From contig CACWVU010000020.1 in assembly GCA_902764415.1 (NCBI GenBank), positions 1-47,184 on the forward strand: 47,184 nucleotides of DNA, written 5' to 3'. Both the position numbers and the translations under genes were made by a program. Below the pieces are notes generated by a model that did not search any database, was not told where the DNA came from, and saw only the letters and a list, made by a program, of their open reading frames with translations. Origin of the DNA: an uncultured bacterium (GTDB taxonomy: Bacteria; Verrucomicrobiota; Kiritimatiellia; RFP12; UBA1067). Below are positions 1-7,921 of this stretch, piece after piece; within the stretch, counting starts at the first letter, position 1; every line of letters begins with the position of its first letter.

Positions 1-501
1 CCGGCGCCGGCCGCTGCGCCCGAGCCTATCACCGCCCCCGAGCCGCCGCTCAGGCCAGCCGTCAAGCCGGCGCAGGCCGACGACCTATTCGCGGCCGCGG
101 AGTCGCGCGACGCGGCGCAGATCCTGGCGGACACCGCCCCCGCGGCCGAGCCGGCCCCGGCTGCGCCCGCGGCTCCGAAGCTCTCGCGCTACGCCACCTC
201 ATACGACAACCTCGTCGGCGACGAGCCCGGCGCCCGCTGGACCGCCTCGCCGTCGATCTGGCGCTGGGTGGTCGTCGGCGTGGTCGCGGCCGCCTTCCTC
301 GTCCTCGTCTTCCTCGGGCTCCGCGCCCTCTACCGCGCGACCTCGTCCGAGCCGGCGCCGATCGACGAGACCACCGCCGCCGCGCTCGGCGAAAGCGCCA
401 AGCCCGAGCCCGCCGCCACCGCGCCGGTGCCGGACGAAAAGGCGAAGCTCGCCAACGCCGGCCGCACGCCGATGGACATCCCGCCCCTTTACGTCGATTA
501 A
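1..501 (+). CDS. C-terminal part of a Pro/Ala-rich single-pass membrane protein (5' truncated)
   Basis: The reading frame is open from base 1, so the start lies outside the window; 166 codons plus stop are visible. The first 85 or so residues are rich in Ala, Pro and Glu, as in an extended linker. A hydrophobic segment (WVVVGVVAAAFLVLVFLGL, about residues 88-106) forms one likely transmembrane helix, followed by an acidic Ala/Pro-rich tail ending PPLYVD. No catalytic domain is visible, and the family cannot be named from this part. It lies 24 bases upstream of nagB on the same strand and may share its transcript. Confidence 0.6.
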   Translation, partial: PAPAAAPEPITAPEPPLRPAVKPAQADDLFAAAESRDAAQILADTAPAAEPAPAAPAAPKLSRYATSYDNLVGDEPGARWTASPSIWRWVVVGVVAAAFLVLVFLGLRALYRATSSEPAPIDETTAAALGESAKPEPAATAPVPDEKAKLANAGRTPMDIPPLYVD

Positions 502-525
502 CCAACCAAGGAAAGGAAAAAGACA

Positions 526-1305
526 ATGGAAGTCATAATCTGCAAAACCAAGGAGGAGGCGTCACGCCTCGCCGCGGACATGATCACCGCGCAGGTGAAG
601 AAGAACCCCAGGACCGTCCTCGGCCTCGCCACCGGCTCGACTCCGGTGCTGATGTACAGCGAGATGGCCAAGGCCGTCAAGGCGAAGAAGGTCAGCTACC
701 GGCAGGTCAAGAGCTGGAACCTCGACGAGTACGTCGGGCTCGCGGGCACCCACGACCAGAGCTACCGCTACTTCATGAACGAGAACCTGTTCAAGAAGAT
801 CGACATCCAGCTCAAGAACACCCACGTCCTCAACGGGCTCGCCAAGGACCTCGAGAAGGAATGCCGCGCCTACGAAAAGCAGATCAAGGCCGCCGGCGGC
901 ATTGACCTGCAGGTGCTCGGCATCGGCTCCGACGGGCACATCGCGTTCAACGAGCCCGGCACCTCGCTCAAGAGCCGCACCGGCGTCGTCTACCTCACGC
1001 CGTCGACGATCAAGGACAACGCCCGCCTCTTCTTCAAGGGCAAGGAGAAGGAAGTGCCGACGCGCGCCCTCTCCATGGGCGTTGGCACCATCTGCGAGGC
1101 GAGGAAGATCGTGCTGCTCGCCTTCGGAGAGAACAAGCAGAACGCGGTCAAGGGCTGCGTCGAGGGCCCGGTGAGCCAGTTCTGCACCGCCTCCGCCCTC
1201 CAGGAGCACAACGACTGCTGGATCTTCTGCGACGAGGCCGCCGCGAAGAAGCTCACGCTGCGCAAGTACTACCAGTGGCGCGGCAAGACCAAGCTCGGGC
1301 TCTAA
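526..1305 (+). CDS. nagB: Glucosamine-6-phosphate deaminase (NagB)
   Basis: Converts glucosamine 6-phosphate to fructose 6-phosphate and ammonia in the cytoplasm, the last step of amino-sugar catabolism. The 259-aa length is normal for the family. The phosphate-binding loop GLATGSTPV lies near residue 34 and the family signature GIGSDGHIAFNEPG near residue 137; the NLDEYVGL motif is also present. A purine-rich ribosome-binding site (AAGGAAAGG) precedes the ATG. No nagA or transporter is adjacent, so its substrate supply is not visible here. The following gene starts 18 bases downstream. Confidence 0.95.
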   Translation: MEVIICKTKEEASRLAADMITAQVKKNPRTVLGLATGSTPVLMYSEMAKAVKAKKVSYRQVKSWNLDEYVGLAGTHDQSYRYFMNENLFKKIDIQLKNTHVLNGLAKDLEKECRAYEKQIKAAGGIDLQVLGIGSDGHIAFNEPGTSLKSRTGVVYLTPSTIKDNARLFFKGKEKEVPTRALSMGVGTICEARKIVLLAFGENKQNAVKGCVEGPVSQFCTASALQEHNDCWIFCDEAAAKKLTLRKYYQWRGKTKLGL

Positions 1306-1323
1306 ACCCAACGGAAGGACAAG

Positions 1324-1560
1324 ATGGAAAACATCTACTTCACCAGCTTCGTCTGCGAGCGCTGCAAGACCGAGATCGAGGCCTCCTCCGACATGATCGG
1401 CCAGGAGACCGAGTGCCCGGCCTGCGGCGCCAAGATCGTCATCCCCGACGACCGGTCCGCGGCCAGCGGCGTGTCCAGGCACGCCGCCGGCGACGACGAC
1501 CCCGACGCCATGCAGGCGCTTAAGAGCCGCACCATCCGGATCGACCTCGGCGACTTCTGA
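1324..1560 (+). CDS. Small zinc-ribbon protein
   Basis: A 78-aa protein with two CxxC pairs, CERC near residue 12 and CPAC near residue 31, spaced as in a rubredoxin-like zinc ribbon of about 30 residues. The C-terminal half is acidic and looks disordered. There is no signal peptide. Proteins of this kind are common in PVC bacteria without an assigned role; a metal-binding adaptor is all that can be inferred. Its stop overlaps the start of the nuclease gene (TGATG), so the two are probably translationally coupled. Confidence 0.7.
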   Translation: MENIYFTSFVCERCKTEIEASSDMIGQETECPACGAKIVIPDDRSAASGVSRHAAGDDDPDAMQALKSRTIRIDLGDF

Positions 1561-2585
1561 TGGGCAAGCGGAAGAAGAAGCGCAAGGCGTCCAGCTGGCG
1601 GCGCATAGCGGCAATCGCGGGAATCGCGGCCGTAGTGCTGCTTGCCGTCCTCTCAACCGCGGGCGGGTGGTTCGTCCACCACCCGCCCGCCTGGATCGCC
1701 GAGAAGCGCGCCGCCTGGCCGAAGTTCGTCACCGCGCCGCTGCTCTGGGCCGGCAACCCGGTCGCGGACGTCACCGACGGACTCGGCCTCACCGGGCACG
1801 ACACCGTCTACGAATACGACGAGGAGGCCCCTTCCGGCTCCGTGTTCTTCGCCGGCGAGCCGCGCCGCACCGGCGACCCCGCCCCCTCCGACATCCGCGT
1901 CCTCAGGCGCGGGGAGTTCGCCGTCGGCTGGTCCGACTCGCTCCGCCACCCGGTCTGGTGCGCCTACCACGTCGCCAAAACGCCGAAGCACGACGACGGT
2001 CAGCGCCCCGGCTTCACCTCCGACCGCAGCGTGCCCGCCGCCCCCAAGCCGGGCGACTACACCAAGAGCGGCTACGACCGCGGCCACATGGTGCCCAACC
2101 ACGCCATCATCTCCCGCTACGGCGAGGACGCGCGCCGGCTCACCTTCATGATGACCAACATCGCCCCGCAGTCGCCGGCGCTCAACCGCGGCATCTGGCG
2201 CGAGATGGAGCGCAGGATCGCCGACCTCTGGACCGCGCGCTACGGCGAGATCTGGGTGGTAGTCGGCTGCATCCCCTCCAGCGACGGGCAGAAGCTGTCC
2301 GGCACCAGCGTGGACCTCCCCTCCTCGTTCTACCAGCTCGTCGTCGCCCAGGAGGGCATGGACATCCGCATGCTGGCCGTGGAGTTTCCGCAGACGGTGC
2401 CGTGGGACGCCTGGGCCGCCCGCTACATCCTCACCGTCGACGAACTCGAGGAGCGCACCGGGCTGGACTTCAACCCCGACCTCCCCGACTTCATCCAGCG
2501 GCCCATCGAGGCCGAGCGCCCGTCTCGCCTCTGGCCCGTGCGCTTCCGCGACATCCTCGCGCAGATCTTCCTTCGCTTCAGCTGA
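1560..2585 (+). CDS. DNA/RNA non-specific endonuclease (NUC family), membrane-anchored or secreted
   Basis: A 341-aa protein with a basic N-terminus (KRKKKRK) followed by a hydrophobic segment at about residues 15-33, so it is exported or anchored with the catalytic domain outside. The beta-beta-alpha-metal nuclease signature DRGHMVPN is at residues 173-180, with the catalytic His in DRGH, and the downstream MMTNIAPQ...NRGIWREME supplies the conserved metal-binding Asn and the Glu. The family degrades DNA and RNA without sequence preference. A nutritional role (phosphate or nucleotide scavenging) is plausible but inferred. It ends just before the convergent dac gene. Confidence 0.9.
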   Translation: MGKRKKKRKASSWRRIAAIAGIAAVVLLAVLSTAGGWFVHHPPAWIAEKRAAWPKFVTAPLLWAGNPVADVTDGLGLTGHDTVYEYDEEAPSGSVFFAGEPRRTGDPAPSDIRVLRRGEFAVGWSDSLRHPVWCAYHVAKTPKHDDGQRPGFTSDRSVPAAPKPGDYTKSGYDRGHMVPNHAIISRYGEDARRLTFMMTNIAPQSPALNRGIWREMERRIADLWTARYGEIWVVVGCIPSSDGQKLSGTSVDLPSSFYQLVVAQEGMDIRMLAVEFPQTVPWDAWAARYILTVDELEERTGLDFNPDLPDFIQRPIEAERPSRLWPVRFRDILAQIFLRFS

Positions 2586-2587
2586 CG

Positions 2588-2603
2588 GCCGGCGGACGCC
2601 GGC
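2588..2603. terminator. GC hairpin between convergent genes
   Basis: A perfect inverted repeat (GCCGGCG, two bases, CGCCGGC) lies in the 24-base gap between the convergent nuclease and carboxypeptidase genes. It could end transcription from both sides, but no T-run follows on either strand, so it is not a canonical intrinsic terminator. Confidence 0.4.
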
Positions 2604-2609
2604 GGACGG

Positions 2610-3569
2610 CTACCAGACGAGCGTGCCGAGCGCGTCGGCGAGAAGCCGTTTGGCGTTCGCCTCGCGGATGTCGGCGGACGCCGACCCGAGCACCACCACC
2701 ACCGCGCGCTTGCCGCCGCGGGTGCCAGTGAGCACGATCGAGCTGCCGCCGGCTTTGATAAAGCCGGTCTTGAGCCCGTCCACCGCCTCGGATCCGTCGG
2801 GGTTGAAGAGCTTCAGCTTGTCCTCCCTCATGATCCGGTTGTGGTTCTTCAGGGTCTTGACGATGGTCTCGCCGTGCGCCAGGCGGGTCTCGCGCTGCGG
2901 ACGGTTGACCGCGCGGGTCACGTTGACGCGGTAGCCGTAAGGGGTCTTTACGAGGTCGCAGGTCTTGACCGAGGTGAACTCGAAGATCTCCGGGAGCTTG
3001 ACCACTTCCAGCGCGAGCCGCAGCTGGTCGGCGGCGGTCGAGACGTTGAAGTTCTTCCAGGGATAGCGCCTAGCCGGGTTCGGCGGCAACCCGTTGGGGT
3101 TGTAGTAGCGGGTCCTGGTCATGCCGAGCTCCGCCGCGCGCGCGTTCATCTTCGCGACAAACGCGTCGAACGAGCCGGCGGAGTTCACCCCGAGCGCAAT
3201 CGCGGCGTCGTTGGCGCTCTCCACCAGCATCGCGTACAAGAGGTCGCGTACGCTCATCCGCTCGCCGGCCTTGAGGCCAACCCAGCTCGCCTCGGACATG
3301 TACACCGCCGGGGTGGCGACGACCATGTTGGTGAACGAGTAGCGGCCGGCCGCTATGTCCTCCAGCACCAGAAAGGCGGTCATCAGCTTGGTGACGCTCG
3401 CCGGATACGCCTCCTCCGTCTCGTGGTCGGCGGTGATCACGCGCCCGCTCGCGGCGTCGGCCGTGATCGCGCCCACGTATGGGTCGCGCCGGTGCGACGA
3501 CGCCGGCGCCGCCGAGGCGCCGGCGGCGGCGAACAGGGCGACGGCGAGGGCGAGCGCGCGGAGCATCAT
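2610..3569 (-). CDS. D-alanyl-D-alanine carboxypeptidase (peptidase S11)
   Basis: A 319-aa penicillin-binding protein of the DacA type that trims the terminal D-Ala of peptidoglycan stem peptides in the periplasm. A signal peptide (MMLRALALAVALFAAAGASA) opens the protein. The three active-site motifs are present in order: SVTK (SxxK, nucleophile Ser) in PASVTKLMTAF, SAN (SxN) in LVESANDAAIAL, and KTG in DGLKTGF. The chosen start overlaps the stop of the upstream gene as ATGA. A longer open frame continues upstream but lies inside the preceding gene. The usual DacA C-terminal beta domain and amphipathic anchor are missing. Confidence 0.9.
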   Translation of the reverse strand: MMLRALALAVALFAAAGASAAPASSHRRDPYVGAITADAASGRVITADHETEEAYPASVTKLMTAFLVLEDIAAGRYSFTNMVVATPAVYMSEASWVGLKAGERMSVRDLLYAMLVESANDAAIALGVNSAGSFDAFVAKMNARAAELGMTRTRYYNPNGLPPNPARRYPWKNFNVSTAADQLRLALEVVKLPEIFEFTSVKTCDLVKTPYGYRVNVTRAVNRPQRETRLAHGETIVKTLKNHNRIMREDKLKLFNPDGSEAVDGLKTGFIKAGGSSIVLTGTRGGKRAVVVVLGSASADIREANAKRLLADALGTLVW

Positions 3570-4396
3570 TTGACGGCGACGCGGGTGGCCTTGCAGAGCG
3601 CCTTCCAGAGCGCCGCCGGGTCCTTGGCCTCGATCACAGAGCGGCGGGCGGGCTCGCGCGCGAACGACTGCATCAGCCCCGACATCAGCCGCAGGTAGAA
3701 CGCCGACACCGCGACGGGGATCGCCGAGAGGAAAACGAGGTTCACCTTCTGGCCGTCCCAGTCGATGCCTTCGCGGGAGACGCCCATGGCGAGGCACAGG
3801 CCGCCGCCCTCGACGCCGCGGACGTGGGGGAAGGCGATGCCGCCGTCGATGGCGGTCGAGAGCACGCTCTCGCGCTCGAGCGCGGCGGTCACGAGGCTGT
3901 CGGCGTTGGCGATGAACTTGTGCTCCTCCATCGCGCCGGCGAGCGCGGTGATCGCCTCCTCGCGCGAGACCGGGCCGAGGTCGACGAGCATCAGCTCCTC
4001 GGCGCTGAAGCGGGAGATGCCGGTCCTCGGGGCGTCGTCGCGGTCGGCGGGCTCGGTGACGTTGCGCGCGGCGTCCTCCTCCGCGGCAAAGAGGATGCGG
4101 CCGCAGCTGGAGCAGGTCACGAGGTGCTCGCCGAGCCGGACCTGCTGGCCCTGGGCGATCGGCACCTGCATGCCGCAGACGGCGCAGCAGTTGTTGGTCA
4201 TAGCGGAGATGACCACGTGGTGCTTCTTGTAGAGGCGGTCGTAGAGCGCCCCGGCCTGCGGGCCGAGCTTGGCGCGCATGGCGTCGATCGACTCGTTGAG
4301 CTTGGCGAGGTGGCTGCCGTCGCCGGTCTGGTGGTGCTCGTCGCGGATCAGCACCAGCTCCTGGAGCTGGCGCAGGATGTTGATCTGGCTTTTCAT
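3566..4396 (-). CDS. Zinc-ribbon / PTS EIIA (fructose/nitrogen type) fusion protein
   Basis: A 276-aa protein with two parts. Residues 1-65 look helical or coiled coil, followed by a four-cysteine zinc ribbon with pairs at C71/C74 and C95/C98. From about residue 128 to the end is a PTS EIIA type 2 (PtsN-like) domain with the phospho-accepting His in the motif GIAFPHVRG (His191). PtsN proteins act in phospho-relays that report nitrogen, potassium or carbon status. The N-terminal half resembles the C4 zinc-ribbon/coiled-coil family (DUF164-like). No EI, HPr or EIIBC gene is in the window. It overlaps the DtxR gene upstream and dac downstream by 4 bases each, which suggests coupled translation. 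Confidence 0.75.
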   Translation of the reverse strand: MKSQINILRQLQELVLIRDEHHQTGDGSHLAKLNESIDAMRAKLGPQAGALYDRLYKKHHVVISAMTNNCCAVCGMQVPIAQGQQVRLGEHLVTCSSCGRILFAAEEDAARNVTEPADRDDAPRTGISRFSAEELMLVDLGPVSREEAITALAGAMEEHKFIANADSLVTAALERESVLSTAIDGGIAFPHVRGVEGGGLCLAMGVSREGIDWDGQKVNLVFLSAIPVAVSAFYLRLMSGLMQSFAREPARRSVIEAKDPAALWKALCKATRVAVK

Positions 4397-4776
4397 TTTC
4401 TTTCTGTCTCGGTGTAGGTGCGGATTCTCTCAAGCGTCTCCGCGGAAAGGATGTGCTCCATGAGGCAGGCGTCCCGGTCGGCGATGCGCCGGGAGACGCC
4501 GAGCTTCTCGAGGAACGACCGCAGCAGGCGGTGGCGGTCGAACACCTGGTGCGCGACGCGCCGCCCCTTCTCGGTGAGGCTGATGCTGGAATACGGCTCC
4601 TGGACCACGAGCTCGAGCCGCTTGAGCTCCCTGACCGCGCGGACGACGGACGGCATCCGCACCGAGAGCATCTTGGCGACGTCCACCACCTGTGCCTTCC
4701 TGCCCTCGGAGATCAGCAGGTAGATCGCCTCGAGGTAGTCTTCAAGGCTCTGGGACATCGACGCGCGCTTCTTCAT
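4393..4776 (-). CDS. DtxR/MntR-family metal-responsive transcriptional regulator
   Basis: A 127-aa regulator with the N-terminal winged helix typical of MntR (QSLEDYLEAIYLL, then VAKMLSVRMPSVVRAVREL as the recognition region) and a dimerisation/metal-binding region (HRLLRSFLEKLGV, DACLMEHILS). Family members bind Mn(II) or Fe(II) and repress metal-uptake genes. The C-terminal SH3-like domain of DtxR is missing, as in MntR. It overlaps its neighbours as ATGA on both sides. No metal transporter is adjacent; the partner downstream is a zinc-ribbon EIIA fusion. An alternative start at residue 7 is possible. Confidence 0.88.
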   Translation of the reverse strand: MKKRASMSQSLEDYLEAIYLLISEGRKAQVVDVAKMLSVRMPSVVRAVRELKRLELVVQEPYSSISLTEKGRRVAHQVFDRHRLLRSFLEKLGVSRRIADRDACLMEHILSAETLERIRTYTETERK

Positions 4777-5843
4777 TTTCCGAACGGACTGGTGGTCTTC
4801 ATCAGGTGGGTGAGCTTGACTACCTCGAGCTGCTCGTCGAGCGAGATCGGGAACGGCGCGGCGGTGCGCACCGTTTCGTAGACCTTGCGCCAGAACGCCG
4901 CCGGCCCGCTTTCGGTGCCGCGGGCGAGGCTCACCGGGATCGTCTCCACCGGCACCTCCTCGTGGAGGTCGCCCAGCTCCGGCGTGCGCACCGAGGAGCG
5001 GCGGCGCGGGAACTTGAAGCCCGGCGCCACCACCCGCAGCTCGCCGCTGGACATGCCGGGCGCAACCGTGAAGACGCCGCGCTCGCCGTGGATCTCGAAG
5101 GAGTTGGTGCGGTTGATCGGCAGCACCCCGCCGTTGAACTCGACGTCGGCGGTGACGAGGTCGCGGCACTTGAAGTTGACGTGGGCGAAGTCCTCGGCGT
5201 CGCCAAGCGAGGCGAGGCGCTTCAGCTCGCTCCAGAGCTGCACCGGCGGCGAGGGGAGAAGCCTCAGCGCCTGCAGCAGGATGTCTGGCATTGCGTAGTA
5301 GGTGGCGCCGCCGCCAAGGCGCTTGATGCACTGCCAGTCGTCGCGCCGGACGAAGTCCTCCGCCCGGATCTTGATGCGGTGGACGTGGCCGAGGCGCTCG
5401 TCGGACATCATCTGGCTGGCGAGCATGAAGTCCGGCGCGAAGATGCCGCGGTTCATCACGATGAGCCGGTTCTTGGCCTTGACCGCCGCGCCCTTCAGCA
5501 CCATCGCGTCGTCCCGCGTGAGCGCGAGCGGAGTCTCGACCAGCGTCCAGAACCCCTTCTTGAGCGACTTGATGGCGTGCTTGACGTGGTCGGTCGAGCA
5601 GGTCGCGATGTCCACGAGGTCGACGTCGCTCTCGTCGAGCATGGACGCGAACTGGCGGAACATCCGGCAGTCGGGGAAGGTCTTCGCGAGCCGGTCGCGC
5701 CGGTCCTTGGCGAGGTCGCACGCGCAGACGACCTTGAAGAGCGACGGGTGGGCCGTGAACACCGGCAGGTGCTCGTCGGTCATCGCGCGGCCGAGGCCCA
5801 TCAGGGCCACGCGCAGAGGCGGACGCTGGCAGGAGCCGCTCAT
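4773..5843 (-). CDS. Gfo/Idh/MocA-family oxidoreductase
   Basis: A 356-aa predicted NAD(P)-dependent dehydrogenase. The N-terminal Rossmann fold opens with VALMGLGRAMTDEHLPVF, a glycine-rich loop departing somewhat from the common GxGxxG pattern. The expected Lys of the family's EKP motif is replaced: the sequence reads VETPLALT, so Thr-Pro stands where Lys-Pro is usual. This weakens the case for a normal dehydrogenase. The C-terminal half is a plausible GFO_IDH_MocA C domain. The start overlaps the nrdR stop (ATGA), and the longer open frame upstream is a shadow in nrdR. Confidence 0.78.
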   Translation of the reverse strand: MSGSCQRPPLRVALMGLGRAMTDEHLPVFTAHPSLFKVVCACDLAKDRRDRLAKTFPDCRMFRQFASMLDESDVDLVDIATCSTDHVKHAIKSLKKGFWTLVETPLALTRDDAMVLKGAAVKAKNRLIVMNRGIFAPDFMLASQMMSDERLGHVHRIKIRAEDFVRRDDWQCIKRLGGGATYYAMPDILLQALRLLPSPPVQLWSELKRLASLGDAEDFAHVNFKCRDLVTADVEFNGGVLPINRTNSFEIHGERGVFTVAPGMSSGELRVVAPGFKFPRRRSSVRTPELGDLHEEVPVETIPVSLARGTESGPAAFWRKVYETVRTAAPFPISLDEQLEVVKLTHLMKTTSPFGK

Positions 5844-6283
5844 TTCCTCACGATCTCCGTTATGGCCGAAAGGAACTGCGAGACGTCCTTGAACTGGCGG
5901 TAGACGCTCGCGAACCGGATGTAGGCGACCTCGTCCACCTTGTGGAGCTCGGTCATCACCAGCTCGGCGATCGTGGCGCTCGACACCTCGTCGCCCTCGA
6001 TGTTCGCGACCACGCGGTCGATGATGGACCTGATCTGCTCGTCGGAGATCTTGCGCTTGCCGCAGGCCTGCTGGATCGCCTTGTGGAGCTTGGCGCGCTC
6101 GAACGTCTGGCGGCGGCCGTCGCGCTTGACGACCATCACCTCGTCGCGGTCGACCTCCTCGTAGGTGGTGAAGCGGTGGCCGCAGGCGAGGCACTCGCGG
6201 CGGCGGCGGATCGCCGCGCCGTCGCGCGCGCTGCGCGAGTCGAGGACCTTGTCGTCGTCAGCCTGGCACTTGGGGCACTTCAT
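5840..6283 (-). CDS. nrdR: Transcriptional repressor NrdR
   Basis: A 147-aa protein of standard length. It has the N-terminal zinc ribbon (CPKCQADDDKVLDSR and CLACGHRFTTYE) followed by an ATP-cone domain (MVVKRDGRRQTFERAKL). NrdR senses adenine nucleotides and represses ribonucleotide reductase genes. No nrd genes are in the window, so its targets are elsewhere. It starts one base after the rnfE stop and overlaps the Gfo/Idh start, placing it second in the rnfE-led transcript. Confidence 0.96.
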   Translation of the reverse strand: MKCPKCQADDDKVLDSRSARDGAAIRRRRECLACGHRFTTYEEVDRDEVMVVKRDGRRQTFERAKLHKAIQQACGKRKISDEQIRSIIDRVVANIEGDEVSSATIAELVMTELHKVDEVAYIRFASVYRQFKDVSQFLSAITEIVRK

Positions 6284-6284
6284 G

Positions 6285-6962
6285 TCACTTCCCGTTTGGG
6301 CACATCGTGCAGTGGCGGCAGTCGAGGTTCACCGGCAGCGGCGGCGGCGCCCCGCGGCGGCGCGCGTTCCACTCGGCGATGCGGTTGATGAGCGCGAGGA
6401 GGAGCCCGAGGGCGATGAAGCCGCCGGCGGGCAGGATGGCGAGCGTCACCGGGCCGGGGTTGAGGTTCTTGAACGCGAGGTCGCCCCAGACCGTGAGCGT
6501 GCCGGCGCCGACGATCTCGCGCACCGACGCGACCAGGGAGAGCGCAAGCGTGAAGCCGAGGCCGGAGCCGAGGCCGTCCGCCAGCGAGTCGACGACGCCG
6601 TTGCGGCAGGCGAACGCCTCCGCCCGGCCGAGGATGATGCAGTTGACGACGATGAGCGGGATGAAGATGCCCAGCGAGGCGGAGAGCGCCGGCAGGAACG
6701 CCTGCATCAGGAGGTCGGTCGCCGTCACGAAGGTGGCGATGATCACGATGTAGCACGGGATGTGGACCGCCGACGGGATGAACCGCCCGAGCGCGGAGAC
6801 GAGCACGTTCGAGCACACGAGCACGAACGTGGACGCAAGCCCCATGCCGATCGCGTTCTCGAGCGAAGTCGTCACCGCCAGCGTCGGACAGAGGCCGAGC
6901 GCAAGCCGGAACGTCGGGTTGTTCTTGAACAGACCGTACCAAAATGACAGTATTGCCTTCAT
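6285..6962 (-). CDS. rnfE: Rnf electron-transport complex subunit E, with extra C-terminal Cys motif
   Basis: A 225-aa membrane protein with about six transmembrane helices and clear RnfE/NqrD features: NNPTFRLALGLCPTLAVTTS with Cys25, and IPLIVVNCIILGRAEAFA with Cys108, positions that in Rnf/Nqr hold the intramembrane iron-sulfur site between subunits A and E. Rnf couples ferredoxin:NAD electron transfer to ion pumping. The C-terminus carries a CxxCxxC tail (C215, C218, C221) that I do not associate with normal RnfE. No other rnf gene is in the window. A -10 element lies 8 bases from the ATG, so the mRNA may be leaderless. Confidence 0.9.
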   Translation of the reverse strand: MKAILSFWYGLFKNNPTFRLALGLCPTLAVTTSLENAIGMGLASTFVLVCSNVLVSALGRFIPSAVHIPCYIVIIATFVTATDLLMQAFLPALSASLGIFIPLIVVNCIILGRAEAFACRNGVVDSLADGLGSGLGFTLALSLVASVREIVGAGTLTVWGDLAFKNLNPGPVTLAILPAGGFIALGLLLALINRIAEWNARRRGAPPPLPVNLDCRHCTMCPNGK

Positions 6963-6970
6963 GGCGCGGT

Positions 6971-6999
6971 ATTATAGCCTAACGGACGGGAAAAATCAA
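6971..6999 (-). promoter_or_regulatory. Promoter of rnfE operon
   Basis: On the minus strand a TTGATT -35 (6994-6999) and a TATAAT -10 (6971-6976) are separated by 17 bases. Only 8 bases separate the -10 from the rnfE ATG, which predicts an almost leaderless transcript. Confidence 0.6.
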
Positions 7000-7023
7000 G
7001 TGCGCCCGGCGACAAAATTTGGT

Positions 7024-7153
7024 CAACGTCTCAGTGACCAGCAGCCAGCAATCAGTGTCCAGCGGAAAGCGGAGATGCCCACCACCCTCGTCGCTGGGTG
7101 CTGCGCTGTTGGCCGCTGCGCTGCTGAAACACTTCCAACGCTTCAAGCGTTGG
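7024..7153. repeat. Degenerate heptamer repeat element with terminal hairpin (family A, copy 1)
   Basis: The element consists of imperfect 7-bp units of the CAGCARC/CARYARY type (CAGCAGC, CAGCAAT, CAGTGTC). At its right end is the 17-mer CTGAAACACTTCCAACG (7124-7140), which is the exact reverse complement of 26783-26799 in copy 2. It closes with a perfect hairpin CCAACGC-TTCAA-GCGTTGG (7135-7153). The stop codon of the adjacent OppF-like gene (7143-7145) lies in the loop of this hairpin, so the element overlaps the gene end. Confidence 0.65.
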
Positions 7154-7904
7154 CAAAATCTTCCCGCGGGAAAATGCGGCAGACCGAGTCGACGAGACGG
7201 CGCGTGTAGGCGTCGCGCGGGCGCGACAGCACCTCGGCGCATTCACCCTCCTCTACGATGCGCCCGCGCGAGAGCACGATCACCCGGTCGGCGACGTGGC
7301 GCACCACCCCGAGGTCGTGGGTGATGAAGAGCATCGAGAGCCCCAGCCGGCGGCGGAGCCCGGCGAGGAGGTCGAGCGTCTGCGCGCGCACCGAGAGGTC
7401 CAGCGCCGACACCGCCTCGTCGCAGACGAGCAGGTCAGGCTTCGCGGCAATCGCGCGCGCGATGCAGACGCGCTGGCGCTGGCCGCCGGAGAACTCGTGC
7501 GGGTACCGGTCGAGCGCGGAGGCGTCCATCCCCACCGACTCGAGCAGCTCCGCCGCGGTCCCGCCCGCGGCGCCTTTGCCGGATATGGCGAGCACCTCGT
7601 CGAGCGCGGCACGCACCGTCTTGCGCGGGTTGAGCGAGCCGAGGGGGTCCTGGAACACCATCGCCGCGCGGCCGCGGAGCTCGATCTCGCCCGCAGTGGG
7701 CTTCACGAGCCCGAAGAGCGCGCGGGCGATCGTCGACTTGCCGCTCCCCGACTCGCCCACCAGCCCCAGCGTCTCGCCGCGGCGGACGGAGAAGTCCACC
7801 CCGTCCACGGCCTTGACGAAGCCGCGGACGCGGGAGAAGACGCCGCGGCGCCGCGGGTACCACACCCTGAGGCCACGCACCTCCAGACTGTTCTCAGTTC
7901 GCAT
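7143..7904 (-). CDS. ABC transporter ATP-binding protein, oligopeptide/dipeptide (OppF/DppF) type
   Basis: A 253-aa ATPase with Walker A GESGSGKSTIARALFGL, signature FSGGQRQRVCIARAIAAKP, Walker B LLVCDEAVSALD and the H-loop ITHDLGVV. The N-terminal stretch (AVDGVDFSVRRGETLGLVGES) and overall pattern match the OppF/DppF/GsiA group that powers peptide or nickel import. The usual C-terminal oligopeptide tail is short. No permease, binding protein or OppD partner is adjacent. The last codons and stop fall within a repeat hairpin. No Shine-Dalgarno sequence is visible; a TATAAT lies 6 bases before the ATG. Confidence 0.88.
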   Translation of the reverse strand: MRTENSLEVRGLRVWYPRRRGVFSRVRGFVKAVDGVDFSVRRGETLGLVGESGSGKSTIARALFGLVKPTAGEIELRGRAAMVFQDPLGSLNPRKTVRAALDEVLAISGKGAAGGTAAELLESVGMDASALDRYPHEFSGGQRQRVCIARAIAAKPDLLVCDEAVSALDLSVRAQTLDLLAGLRRRLGLSMLFITHDLGVVRHVADRVIVLSRGRIVEEGECAEVLSRPRDAYTRRLVDSVCRIFPREDFANA

Positions 7905-7910
7905 GCACGT

Positions 7911-7916
7911 ATTATA
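7911..7916 (-). promoter_or_regulatory. -10 element (TGGTATAAT) of the OppF-like gene
   Basis: TATAAT with an upstream TGG ends 6 bases before the start codon, which places the expected transcription start at the ATG itself. The region where a -35 would sit is occupied by the CGTGGYT repeat. Confidence 0.55.
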
Positions 7917-7921
7917 CCATA

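Noticed and set aside
2610..4433. A 607-codon minus-strand frame joining dac to upstream sequence
   Set aside because: The upstream part overlaps the zinc-ribbon/EIIA gene in another frame and looks Arg/Pro-rich; the signal peptide of dac marks the real start at 3569.
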